A stretch of DNA of 60,000 nt, from NCBI RefSeq assembly GCF_029227915.1, contig NC_079886.1:11803501-11863500 (forward strand). Direction: 5' to 3'. This stretch comes from Hydractinia symbiolongicarpus (taxonomy: Eukaryota; Cnidaria; Hydrozoa; Anthoathecata; Hydractiniidae). The position numbers were made by a program, and so were the translations under genes. This document shows, piece by piece, positions 50,783 through 59,907 of this stretch. Numbering within the stretch: position 1 is the first letter of the stretch; every line of letters starts with the position of its first letter. The notes beneath the pieces are model-generated. The model searched no databases, had not been told where the DNA came from, and worked only from the letters and a program-made list of their open reading frames with translations.

Positions 50783-52885
50783 ATGCCGATTAATCCAATA
50801 TACGAAGAAGACGACTTTACACCAGAGGAAAACATTCCAGACGAGGATGGATCTTTCAGTAGGCCTGAGGACCGCCCCATCTAGCCTGATGCCAGCTCCA
50901 CGCTAACGCCAGAAGAGCAGGGTCAACGAGACACCACGACAAGGCAGATGGAAGAGCTACTAAAATCAAAGGTCGATGATCTTTACGAACACCCCTTTAC
51001 GAACTGCTCAATTTAATATTGACGGATATGATGCCTTAAATAGTAGCATCCGTGCCAGTTTTTTCCCAACTAAAGCTAAGCGTGCGGTTGTTACACCAAT
51101 TGACAAGGGAAGCAAGGAAAAGTACAGTCTCAATAATTTTAGACCTATTAGTGTATTAAGTTTTTTCTCTAAGTTTTATGAAATAATAATCAAAGAGCAA
51201 ATAATGTCTTTCATGGAAAAAAAAACTTTCTGTGTACTTATCTGCTTACAGGAAAAACTATAGCACCAATTACGTATTGATACGCCTATTAGAGGATTGG
51301 AAAAAAAAACTGGATCTGAATTATGTGGTTGGTTCAATATTAATGGACTTATCAAAAGCTTTTGACTGTGTCCCCCACGATCTACTTATAGCCAAACTTC
51401 ATGCTTACGGTTTTGATGTAAAATCACTTGAGTATATTCTATCGTATCTTACAAACAGAGAACAATTCACATGAGTAAATGCGGAGTATAGTATATTTAA
51501 ATTAATTTTGTCAGGTGTGCCTCAGGGTTCTGTGTTGAGCCCAATTATTTTTAATATATTTATGAATGATTTATTTTATTTTATTGTAAATAGTGACCTA
51601 CATAATTACGCAGACGACAATACGATATCAGCTTATTCAAACACTATTAAAAATCTCATTAAGACATTAGAAAGGGAATCCGAAATTGCCCTTTCTTGGT
51701 TAAATAATAACAAAATGATAGCAAATCCAAACAAATTTCATTCGATCCTTCTATCAAGAGCGAAAATTGATAACTCGAAGCTTGAAATAAACATTGGCGA
51801 TAGAGTCATACAATCAGAAAGGTCCGTAAAACTTTTAGGAGTAACAATTGATGATAAATTAAATTTCAACTTGCACATTAGTAATCTTTGTCGAAAAGCC
51901 TCAGCCCAGCTGAATGCATTATTTAGATTTAAAAATGTACTATCTTTGCAAACAAGATCTATTTTAGCACAAAGCTTTGTGTATGCAAATTTTAATTATT
52001 GTCCCTTAGTTTGGCATTTCTCTTCTTCGAAATCTCTTTTGAAAATTGAAAAACTCCACAACAGGGCTTTAAGTTTTATTCATGATGACCCAAGACCAGT
52101 TGATTGCCTCCCAAATAAACATTATATGGAATTACTAAGGCACAGATATTTATGCATAGAAATATTTAAAATTCGGAGAAACATCAGTCCTTCTTTCATG
52201 AAAGATATTTTCCTTTTTGAGGAAACTGATAGGCCAGTAAGAAGTCAAAACATGAACAACCTAAAAACTATCAGTGTAAAAACAAGCACCTTTGGTCTAA
52301 ACAGTTTGCGATGTTTAGCCCCAAAAGTTTGGAATAAACTTCCTTTTCATACGAAGAGTTGCGAAGAACTAGTTAAATTTAAGCAAATGATTAAAAAATG
52401 GAATGGCTCTCACTGTTCATGCACAGTGTCGGCAATTGATTCCATAACTTGCGTAATCAATACTAAAATGGGAGAGGGGGAATGTTTATCTTTAATTTAT
52501 TATTTATTCATTATTTATTTATTATAGTTTTCATCTAAATTGTAAATATATAAAAATATTTGGTCGGTTTTGATTAGTTTTTTGCAAAATATTATTTTTT
52601 TAAAGAACTATTGTATATAATAACCGACGGTAAATAAATTAAATCAATCAATCAATCAATCAATCAATCAACACCTTGGTGAGGAGCTGGGGCAGCCAAT
52701 CGCGAGATATTACAACGAGTTTGAGGTACGAGGAAACCAGCTTCTTTTCGATGGCATAGAGATCACGAAAAGGAATGGTGAATTGAGGAGCGTTGCCGAG
52801 ATACGGAGGAGGTTAGGTACAAATCGCTTGCGAGGCATGGGGTTTACCAACTATACTACACCAAACAAAGGCCCAGAAACTCCTT
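50783..52885 (+). pseudogene. Unrecognised Polinton protein next to MCP, interrupted by retroelement (E3)
   Basis: ATG 50783 (preceded by AAATAAATAC) opens an acidic N-terminus (YEEDDFTPEENIPDEDGSF) with TAG at codon 34. It then continues (TLTPEEQGQRDTTTRQMEEL) to 50987, where a non-LTR element is inserted. Beyond it (52670-52885) comes YYNEFEVRGNQLLFDGIEIT and MGFTNYTTPNKGPETP, then stops. Layout and motif match the E2 gene at 15740-16295. Position beside MCP suggests a capsid-associated role. Confidence 0.55.
50994..52669 (+). mobile_element. 5'-truncated CR1-like non-LTR retrotransposon with 6-bp TSD and (AATC)n tail
   Basis: The RT is well preserved: LSAYRKNYSTNYVLIRLLED (51232), ILMDLSKAFDCVPHDLLIAK, then the long frame 51508-52527 with GVPQGSVLSPIIFNIFMNDL, the catalytic NYADDNT box and FNYCPLVWHFSSSKSLLKIE. 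Stops near 51260 and 51471 inactivate it. AACACC at 50988-50993 and 52670-52675 is the target-site duplication. The 3' end reads TAAATAAATTAAATC then (AATC)n. It is related to the 43646-49216 element. Confidence 0.88.
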
Positions 52886-52927
52886 AATGAGATTGTTCAC
52901 GTTGAAGAGAAGGCCGATGATATCGAA

Positions 52928-53713
52928 ATGATGCCGCTGCTCGAGAACGTCCTTGATGAAACGGAGAGCCTGATCGAAGAGACTCCCCTTGCCGGCAGCG
53001 AAGCCCTCACAGAGCGTGAAAGAAGAGGGCTCAACCTCGAACTTGAAACGCTAAGGGGTAACCTGAAGCACTTGAAAAGCAAGATAATCTTCTACGACAG
53101 CAAGTTCGCCAAAGCAAAAGCCAAGGTGAAAAGGTTTGAGACGAAGAAAGCTACACCTTGAGTATCTGAGGAACAGCAAACTATATGGAACAAAAACATT
53201 GCAAAGGCTAGGGAAGATCTAGAACGAGTCCAAGATCAAAAGGAAGCAGTACGAGAAGCACACGGTTTACTATCATCCGACACTCAGAGCCAACTGAAAG
53301 CAATTAAGGAAACGCTGATGAAAATCTCAGAAGGCAATAAATCTCTGGTTGAAAAGCTTAGAATCTTGTTCAAGGAGCAAGGGATTACTATAGCAAGCAT
53401 CGTCTCGGCTGTTGGTCTATTGATTTCCACCATCGTACTCGCAGTTACAGGTGGAGATTTCGCAACAGGCGGAGGAGGAAGTGCCGCAGGAAAGGGTCTT
53501 TTGCAAAAAAAGCTGGAAAGGCTTAGAAAATTTTTGAAATACCTGGCAGGTAAGGCAGGTGCGGCGCTACCAGGGATAATTGGCACGGTTGTCTCGTTCT
53601 TTTTTAGAGTAGCAGCAAAAGTTGTTGAATACGCAGCCAAACACCTCTACATGACAATCGCTGCCGCCGTCGCTTTTGTTGTGGCCTACGTTGGGAAGGG
53701 TAAAAAGTCGTAG
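52928..53713 (+). pseudogene. Coiled-coil protein with C-terminal hydrophobic domain, one in-frame stop (E3)
   Basis: A single frame of 262 codons has only a TGA at 53159-53161 within it. The N-terminal half is charged and helical (LNLELETLRGNLKHLKSKI, NIAKAREDLERVQDQKEAV). Then come a helix-hydrophobic segment (ITIASIVSAVGLLISTIVLA), a Gly-rich stretch, LRKFLKYLAGKAGAALPGII, VVSFFFRVAAKVV and a terminal TM with basic tail. It closely matches E2 16296-17060. Start choice: 52928 is the first ATG pair (ATGATG). A membrane-active structural protein is inferred. Confidence 0.6.
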
Positions 53714-53728
53714 ATCGCGAAGCTCGAG

Positions 53729-53754
53729 TCTAATGTGTTGATCAACAAATTAGA
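53729..53754. terminator. Near-perfect palindromic terminator between convergent genes (E3)
   Basis: TCTAAT-G-TGTTGATCAACA-A-ATTAGA is a 26-bp inverted repeat with one mismatched pair. It lies between stops at 53713 (plus) and 53756 (minus). It matches the E2 sites at 17064 and 21218. Confidence 0.6.
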
Positions 53755-53755
53755 C

Positions 53756-54951
53756 CTATTTCTTATGCCAGATGTAGGCAATGATTAGCCTTAACGCCAT
53801 TGTAATCAAGGCAGCCTTGTTGTCATCATGCTTTTGAGATTTACCAAAGGGGCCCATCCGATAGGCCCCTATAATTTCTTGACTTGGTGTTTGATGTTTA
53901 CTCGACTCGCTAGCCTTTTCAAGGGGGTAGTCGCCGTCTACCTTCTTTCTCGCCTTGGCGATTGATGTTTATGATGTTTAGTCGACTCGCTAGCGTTAAT
54001 CTTTGGGTTAACACCGATGGAGAAATACTCCTTGCTGATGAGAATTTTGTTCGTGAAATTCACAACATTTCCAATATGAAGGCTCATGTCACTTGGGATC
54101 ATATAGACGCCATGAGCAACACTAAAATCCACCTTGGACAGCGCATATTTCAGCACATTTTAAAATTCGGTAAGTTTCTTACCCGTGTCGCTAGGTCTAA
54201 TTATCACGTCCTCAAATGTCGTCAGGTACAGGCGTTGAGCATCAATTACGCTGCTTTGGTTTCCAATGATCCCAGATCTTGCACTTGCCTGGCTTTCGAG
54301 GATTAGGTAGGCATAGAAGCGCACGCTTTGGGATAACCGTTCAATACCAATACGAGTGAGGCCCTGGGATTTTTCAATGATCCAGCGACCCCACGAGTCC
54401 TCGTCAAGATAGCTAGGGCTTAACCAGGATGATCTTTGCGATGAAGTTGCCAACTACTGAAGATGGTTTCGTTCCTCCACTCCTGCTGACCTCCAGGTAC
54501 TCCAAACTCGCGCGCCAGTTGCTGGAGTTTTTGTTTGTCGAAGGGGTTGTTTAGACGTCGAAATCTAACTGAGCCCGGTAGAAAAATGTCAAGCTATGAT
54601 AGAATTTTACGGATTTGGAAATAGGCGTGAATACACGGCACGAACCATAGGCAACTCGGAGGTAAAATGCTGCATGGAAATACCGCAAGCATATGTTGCA
54701 CAGTAGGTAGCAAAATTAAGTTGAGTGGACCAGAGACTGAAAAGGTGGCTGTTCCACTCCTTCACTAGCCCGCTAGTGCCAGGATGGAATTCATAGTCGA
54801 CAAACATGTCTGGAACTTTTACCCTGAACGAGGACCCTTGAGTATCAATAACGATTTTCTGCACTGAAAGGTCATCCCCCTTAAGTCTCTCCAAATATCT
54901 CCCATGGTTGGGTGCATACTTTGCTTTCGGGTTGTATGAGTAAATGCTCAT
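53756..54951 (-). pseudogene. C-terminally anchored virion-type protein, frameshifted (E3)
   Basis: Three open pieces cover the gene: 54607-54951 (start; YLERLKGDDLSVQKIVIDTQ, FVDYEFHPGTSGLVKEW), 54160-54453 (YLDEDSWGRWIIEKSQGLTR, RFYAYLILESQASARSG) and 53938-54156 (VNFTNKILISKEYFSIGVNP). A terminal hydrophobic segment (LITMALRLIIAYIWHKK) ends at TAG 53756. Frameshifts lie near 54600, 54450 and 54157, and a short local duplication (GTTTAGTCGACTCGCTAGC-type) near 53900-53990. The E2 copy lacks part of the N-terminus. Confidence 0.6.
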
Positions 54952-54973
54952 TTTTTCTTAAAGAATAAACATG
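54949..54973. promoter_or_regulatory. Divergent start-codon pair (E3)
   Basis: Minus-strand ATG (54949-54951) and plus-strand ATG (54971-54973) are 19 bp apart. The gap reads TTTTTCTTAAAGAATAAAC, containing an inverted repeat TTCTTAAAGAA and AATAAAC next to the plus start. Equivalent to the 22-bp palindrome of E2. Confidence 0.6.
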
Positions 54974-55642
54974 AAGCAGCTCTACATCACTAACATCGAG
55001 AAGCCTACGATTTTTGACGATTACCTAGGGCAGGATACAAGGATTGCTCTAAAGTCGATCAGTATTCGACCTACGTGGCTGAATATTTACAGTAACAACG
55101 ACTTCACCATCCGTAAGGTGGGATCTAATCAAGAGGAACTCCGAATTGAAATCATGAACGGCTTGTACAGAATCGAGGATTTAGCTACCATTGTCAATAG
55201 TCAAGCACAGGGTGGGATCAAACTGTTTACCTTGAAAAATGGACTCTGCAGGCTCCGTATGAATGACGGGTACACAGTTGTGATTCACAGAGCACTGCAG
55301 GAGCTTTTGGGCCTACCCTATGATCCTAGTAATAAGTACTATACGAATGGTGACTACGATGCAGTCTATAGGACTGACGTATACCATCGGCTGAGACTTT
55401 TTTGCCCTCAGTTAGATGAGGATGATTGCCTACTGGATGGGAAGAAATCAAAAATTCTTGCTTTGCTTCCCACCAAAGAGTTAAACGCATGGGGAGACAT
55501 GCTTTCATGGAGTTTTGACACTCCAATCTACCTTCTTTTGAAAGGCTCAACGGACAGACTGGAGTTCATGCTGACAGACGAGTATCATCATGAAAAAAAT
55601 GTTTCGTTCGTCGGAATTACGATGCATATACTCATAGAATAA
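54971..55642 (+). CDS. Candidate minor virion protein (E3), intact
   Basis: The 223-aa product is intact. It begins MKQLYITNIEKPTIFDDYLG, is rich in beta-type alternating hydrophobic residues and has an ordered-looking middle (GLYRIEDLATIVNSQAQGGI, VIHRALQELLGLPYDPSNKY) and end (TPIYLLLKGSTDRLEF, SFVGITMHILIE). The pattern (a G-L-Y-R-I-E-D-L element, then L-G-L-P-Y) is reminiscent of penton- or fibre-like proteins of Polintons, but I cannot identify the family. E2 has a decayed copy at 17904. Its stop TAA abuts the next ATG (GAATAAATG), giving a two-gene unit. Confidence 0.6.
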   Translation: MKQLYITNIEKPTIFDDYLGQDTRIALKSISIRPTWLNIYSNNDFTIRKVGSNQEELRIEIMNGLYRIEDLATIVNSQAQGGIKLFTLKNGLCRLRMNDGYTVVIHRALQELLGLPYDPSNKYYTNGDYDAVYRTDVYHRLRLFCPQLDEDDCLLDGKKSKILALLPTKELNAWGDMLSWSFDTPIYLLLKGSTDRLEFMLTDEYHHEKNVSFVGITMHILIE

Positions 55643-56215
55643 ATGGCATATACAATGAAGCTTTACCCAACTTTGCCGCCAAGTGAGCCTGAGCACGATA
55701 GTATACACGAAAGTCAGGTCTACAGACTAAAAAAGATCGAAGAAATCGAGATCTTCTTCCGAGAAGAGATCAAAGAGAGAGAAAAACTCTACAAAAAGTT
55801 CAAGCTTTGGGGGATGGGGCTTCGCTATGCTAATCATGGCATGATTACCGTTACTGTCATCACCTCCGCAGCAGGTATTGCCACGCTTGCAACCGGATTC
55901 CGAGCCCTCATAGCAATTGGTCTTGAAGCATCTGCGCTCGCAGTAGGCATGGGGCAAGTAGGTTTAAAGAATGCTTCCAAACGGATACAGTGTAAGGTGC
56001 ACAAACATGAGTACATTAAACTCCTAGCTGAATCAAAGCTAGACACTGTCTACGATAAGATCTCCAGAGCGATCCAATATGGTACAATCTCAGACGATGA
56101 GTTTACGTGGATCATGACAGAAAAACTCAAGGAGCAGATCCGACAACGAACGAAAAAAGCTGTGAATTCCATCAACGAGAATGAACGCGCAGAGTTGCTG
56201 GCACAAGGCGAGTAA
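55643..56215 (+). CDS. TM/coiled-coil Polinton protein, intact (E3)
   Basis: 190 aa: an N-terminal charged coiled coil (YRLKKIEEIEIFFREEIKER), a hydrophobic hairpin (MITVTVITSAAGIATLATGF, ALIAIGLEASALAVGMGQVG), then KHEYIKLLAESKLDTVYDKI and a basic helical tail. This is the complete member of the family seen at 2-349 and 20755-21196. Coding-like sequence continues past the stop toward EYVSGT (about 56240-56275), as at the end of the E2 copy, so the last ~20 residues may be lost. A virion membrane protein is inferred. Confidence 0.6.
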   Translation: MAYTMKLYPTLPPSEPEHDSIHESQVYRLKKIEEIEIFFREEIKEREKLYKKFKLWGMGLRYANHGMITVTVITSAAGIATLATGFRALIAIGLEASALAVGMGQVGLKNASKRIQCKVHKHEYIKLLAESKLDTVYDKISRAIQYGTISDDEFTWIMTEKLKEQIRQRTKKAVNSINENERAELLAQGE

Positions 56216-56334
56216 GGAGTTAAAAATGAACTTTTGTAAAAACTACAATCTGCGGAGTATGTCAGCGGTACTTAGATTCCCCGCCTGCCTATTCAATCTG
56301 AGTTTTATAAGCTACAAAGCTACAGCTTCGCGCC

Positions 56335-56580
56335 TTACCTGCGCGTATATTGGTACTCATAATCGATGTCGCAACCGATCACTTCTCCCGTATCTTGATC
56401 TATGAGCAAGTCGCCATCATGTACGACACGTCGCTGTTTTTTAGCGAGATCCCTCAAATATTGTTCAATTTTCAGTCCATGCAATTTTAGCACAAGGCTC
56501 GCAGTAAGCTCTGTCTGTTTGTGTTGAAACATCCTTGTACTTAGCTTTGCGAATTGCCTTTACATCCACTACAATTCAGT
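56335..56580 (-). pseudogene. Small SAP-like gene and downstream domain, frameshifted (E3)
   Basis: A minus-strand piece near 56533-56570 (AIRKAKYKD) matches the end of the SAP-like domain of the E2 58-aa protein. A second piece in another frame (56335-56532) reads IEQYLRDLAKKQRRVVHDGD and ends with an acidic/Tyr-rich tail. The N-terminal helix is missing or lost in 56560-56580. Confidence 0.4.
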
Positions 56581-57530
56581 GAAACTCTCGTCAGTAAGGT
56601 GGCGAGCGCCATTCCTTTCAACCTCTTTGTATATACACTCTTCAAAGTAGGTCTGTATGTAATAGTTACACCCTTGCCTATAAATGCTCCCTATTCTAAT
56701 GATAGCTGTACACTCACAGCTTTCCTGTGCTATGTTTTTGGAATGGAAATCGGTTCTAACCCCACCATTCCACGCCTTAAGCTTGGGGTTGATGTAACGA
56801 TCTTTCTTCACGCTGATGTTGGGAAGCCAAACCCCTCCAAGGACTCCACCTTGTTCAAGATCTCCTCATATATTTCTAACCACTCAGGATAGTCACCAAG
56901 ATCAAATGACATCGTTAACGGAGAACCCTCATTGTAGCATGAAGCACCCTTAGAGTAGATTTTTCAGGGGTCTTTATCAATAACGGGCCTAAGTTGTCGT
57001 CTTGGTCCTGATAGCCAATCACGAATCGCTCATCTTTATCTTTGTTTGCTGGAATGGGATCACTCAGCACAAGGTTTTCAATTTTCACTTCTTCGATGTT
57101 TATCAGGGCTAGTTCTTCCTTAATTCTAGCCTTCTCCGCTTTCCTCTGGTGATAGGCATTGAGCATTTAAGGCTCAATGCTCGTACTACTACACATGTCC
57201 TGGGTAACAAACCAGTCCGGAACATCTTCGAATTGCCAGGGACTCTGTTCAACCATCCTAGTGCACATTTCCTGTGTCCTGAGATGGTCTGGAACATTCA
57301 TGTGTAGCACGGGTTCCTGTTCAACGGCTCCCGTGCACATTTCCCGTGTCTTGAAATGGTCTGGAACATACCCGAGTAGCCCGGGCGCCCATTCAACAGC
57401 CCTGGTGCATATTTCCTGGGTAACAAACCGATCAGGAACATCTTTGAATACCAGGGGTTCCTCTTCAACCACCCAATTGCACATTTCCTGAGTAACAAAC
57501 CGATCAGGAATATTTTGAAACCAACTCCTT
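56569..57530 (-). pseudogene. DUF4116-like repeat protein with C-terminal domain (E3)
   Basis: From the right end of E3 inward: DUF4116-like repeats of about 27-30 residues (YVPDHFKTREMCTGAVEQEP, DVPDRFVTQEICTRAVE) at 57167-57530, then a frame change to AYHQRKAEKARIKEELALIN and IENLVLSDPIPANKDKDERF (56915-57166). The C-terminal part follows (56569-56811; WNGGVRTDFHSKNI, SCECTAIIRIGSIYRQG). Pieces and order match E2. The gene starts next to the terminal repeat. Repeats of this type are common in giant viruses, where their function is unknown. Confidence 0.55.
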
Positions 57531-57542
57531 TCTGTTTATTTT

Positions 57543-57626
57543 CGGATTTTTTTCTGAAGTGGAAAAAACTTTGAGTAGGGAATTCCCCCACTACTCAAAA
57601 TACCGTGAGATGTTGCCAGACCGAAG
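57543..57626. repeat. E3 right terminal repeat (partial TIR)
   Basis: Inverted relative to 25699-25782 with about five differences in 84 bp. It contains the same palindromic core around GGGAATTCCC. Homology stops at 57626. Confidence 0.7.
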
Positions 57627-57627
57627 G

Positions 57628-57707
57628 CAACCTCGTCCCCAGGGCATCTTGTATCTTTTCTGACCACCCCGGGATGGCGATACGAACATGGCCCTGGAGG
57701 AGGTTGG
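57628..57707. mobile_element. MITE-like 80-bp repeat
   Basis: Imperfect inverted ends CAACCTCGTCCCCAGGGC and (reverse complement) CCAACCTCCTCCAGGGC flank a short middle with CCACCCCGGGATGG. It abuts the E3 terminus. Confidence 0.55.
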
Positions 57708-58850
57708 TCCGATATGAAACCTGATTGGCGCGGAAATAGTCAAATAATTATTGCGTCATACAAAACATTTTGGCGAGGCGGCGAGTAGGAAGCTGTTCGT
57801 ATTAAAATGACGGAGGAGGTGTTTCAGCAGTATCAAGTTTTTTTTAAAGTGAAAAATTTAATAAAAAGCATTACTAATGAGAGTATAAAATAAGACATCA
57901 TAAAGTAATACTGCTTACATGGAAATATTTCAATAGCTGGGAATGTTTAATAAAGCTAGAAAAGTAGCTAGCTAGCACACTATACCTAGCAAACTATCAA
58001 GATAAGAACAAAAGAAAGAAACTCAACTTGTTTCCAAGTGGCCAGGTTTAATTTGTATAGACAAAATAATTTTGCACAAAATATCGAAAATGTTTTTTTT
58101 ACAAAATATGTATACATTACGTTTTAAATTATATCAGGTTGTTATTAGTGGGCATGTTTTATTACCTTATATGCTTGTTAAGGAGTACTTTTAAACCAAT
58201 CTGATAAAATATAATTTTACACGAGGCATAAAAAATTTACAAAGCCATTTTGAGGAAGAGAAAAAGGTAGGAAGATTTTCTTAAACTGATTCTTGCTAGG
58301 CCTTTTTTAACATGCTATGAAGAAATTTCAGAAAATCGAACTCAATCAAGTTTGATTGAGCACTCAATCAGGCATATGGTTAAATCCAGGATGTACTGAA
58401 GATGGTGGTAGATATTTAGCAGCTCACCACTGTGATATATCATCTCAAGAGTTTTAATACTAATTACAAAGCAGTGAACATAAAAAAAATAACAAAAAAG
58501 TCTAAACCGAGTATATAGTCCCATAACTTCAGTAAAAATTAAAATATTGACTTGAGATTTGGTATGATATGGTTTTAGATTGGTTTGATGAAATTGAGCC
58601 AAAAAATAGTTCTATTATCACCATACTTTCTGAGTTTCAGAATTTAGCCCATTTCAGAGACGCCGATAAGCCGTTTTGACAGCATATCAATTTTGACCAA
58701 GATACAGATTCAGAAAATTTTAAAAGCTATTCTAATCTCAGAAATAGGTCAGATAAGATTCAACCTAAAATTATGCCATTAAACAAAAATTTAGTTGCAA
58801 GGAATATCTCTTTGCAATCAAAATGACCAACAATGATTATATTTATTAAA
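57708..58850. other. AT-rich flank, no gene seen
   Basis: No convincing coding frame. There is a small hairpin CTCAATCA-AGTT-TGATTGAG near 58340 and TAGC-rich sequence near 57965. It is probably host flank or the 3' UTR side of the Penelope-like element. Confidence 0.5.
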
Positions 58851-58854
58851 CAAT

Positions 58855-58890
58855 ATATTTCGGAAACTTATTCCATCTTCAGGTCTAAAA
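58855..58890 (-). ncRNA. Degenerate hammerhead-ribozyme-like core in Penelope 3' region
   Basis: On the minus strand, ACCTGAAGA-TGGA-ATAAGT-TTCC-GAAATAT places CUGA(A)GA and GAAA on either side of a short stem, like the hammerhead core. Hammerhead motifs are known in Penelope-like elements. The U to A change in CUGAUGA makes activity unlikely. Confidence 0.3.
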
Positions 58891-59031
58891 TATAAAACAT
58901 ATTCAGTAAAAACTGTTAAAAACATTAAAATAATAAAGTTTTTTATCATACATATCATACATAGCATCATACACTGTACACAAATCAGAAAAAAGCTGAT
59001 GGTAATTAAATCGTAATTACCCACGTCATAA

Positions 59032-59907
59032 TTAAAATTTAATCACCAGCGGCCTGAATCTATATTCATCCTTTGTATTCAAAGATGGTTTCAATTGATT
59101 GATGAAAAGAGCCTCTAAAGTCATTAAATGATACGTTGATTTTGAGTTTGAGCACAAGATCGTTACGTCATCAATCGACAATTCACGTTCGCATTCTTTC
59201 CAATGATCCGCAACCGGGCCATTTCGTCGATGTTCTTTGAAACGACATATCAAATGACGGCTTGTTTGACCGACATAGCAAGACGAACATCTTGGACATG
59301 AAAATTTATATACTACGCCACTTTTCAAAGATTTTTCGACTGTTGGCTTTAGTGATGGTAGACAGCTTTTCAGTTTATTTAGCGTGAATATAATTCTGCA
59401 CGGAGCTTTGATGTTGTTAAGCGTTCGTTTGAAATTATCCGAAACTTTACCACGATACTGAATAAATAACAATTTTTCTTCTGTTTCCTCTTCTTCTTTT
59501 TCTTTTTCTTTTTCGTCCTGATCAGTTTGTGGAATCGGCTTTTCAATGATTTTTCTCAATGTGTCTGAAATAATGGGGTCGTAGAATTCAGCGGGATATT
59601 GGTTGTTATCTAGAATTCCTTTAGCCTTTTTCAGACTTTCATGAAATGTTTCCCAACTGCTACAAGCTCTATAGACTCTATGTACAAGTCCAGACACAAC
59701 CGATCTCTTGGATTGTTTTGGTGCAAGGGCGTGGAAATTTAGTGTTAAACCAGTGTCAGTTGGTTTTGTATACCACTTTGAGACAAGGTTTCCGTGTGTT
59801 CTTTTTATAGACATGTCTAGAAATGCAATTTCTCCATTGTTTTCACGCTCGATAGTAAACTTTAGCAACAACTTGATAGCAGTTCCCTTCGACAAGGGCA
59901 TCGGCAT
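59032..59907 (-). pseudogene. Penelope-like element: RT C-terminus plus GIY-YIG endonuclease
   Basis: The 291-aa frame starts in the RT thumb region (IAFLDMSIKRTHGNLVSKWY, KPTDT) and continues through a Lys/Glu-rich linker (EKEKEKEEEETEEK). It ends with a GIY-YIG domain: VVYKFSCPRCSSCYVGQTSR, CRFKEHRRNGPVADHW and the catalytic-region Glu in LEALFINQLKPSLNTK. The CPRCSSC zinc-type insert between GIY and YIG is usual for canonical Penelope endonucleases. The upstream RT palm would lie beyond 60000, though a stop lies just before this frame. The frame itself is intact; the element is incomplete in the window. Confidence 0.85.

Larger units (their letters stand above)
25699..57626. mobile_element. 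E3: Polinton/Maverick-like element, TIR to TIR, with large internal insertions
   Basis: Matching inverted ends, polB at the left (25805-28526) and the ATPase-integrase-MCP-virion gene series at 40640-57530 in the same order as E2 support one element. About 12 kb of foreign or duplicated DNA (28527-40430) and two non-LTR insertions lie inside. No HNH gene or second half of polB was found at the left edge of the 40-kb part. Confidence 0.6.

Noticed and set aside
58342-58602. 86-aa minus-strand frame
   Set aside because: Low-complexity hydrophobic composition in AT-rich DNA with no motif or partner.
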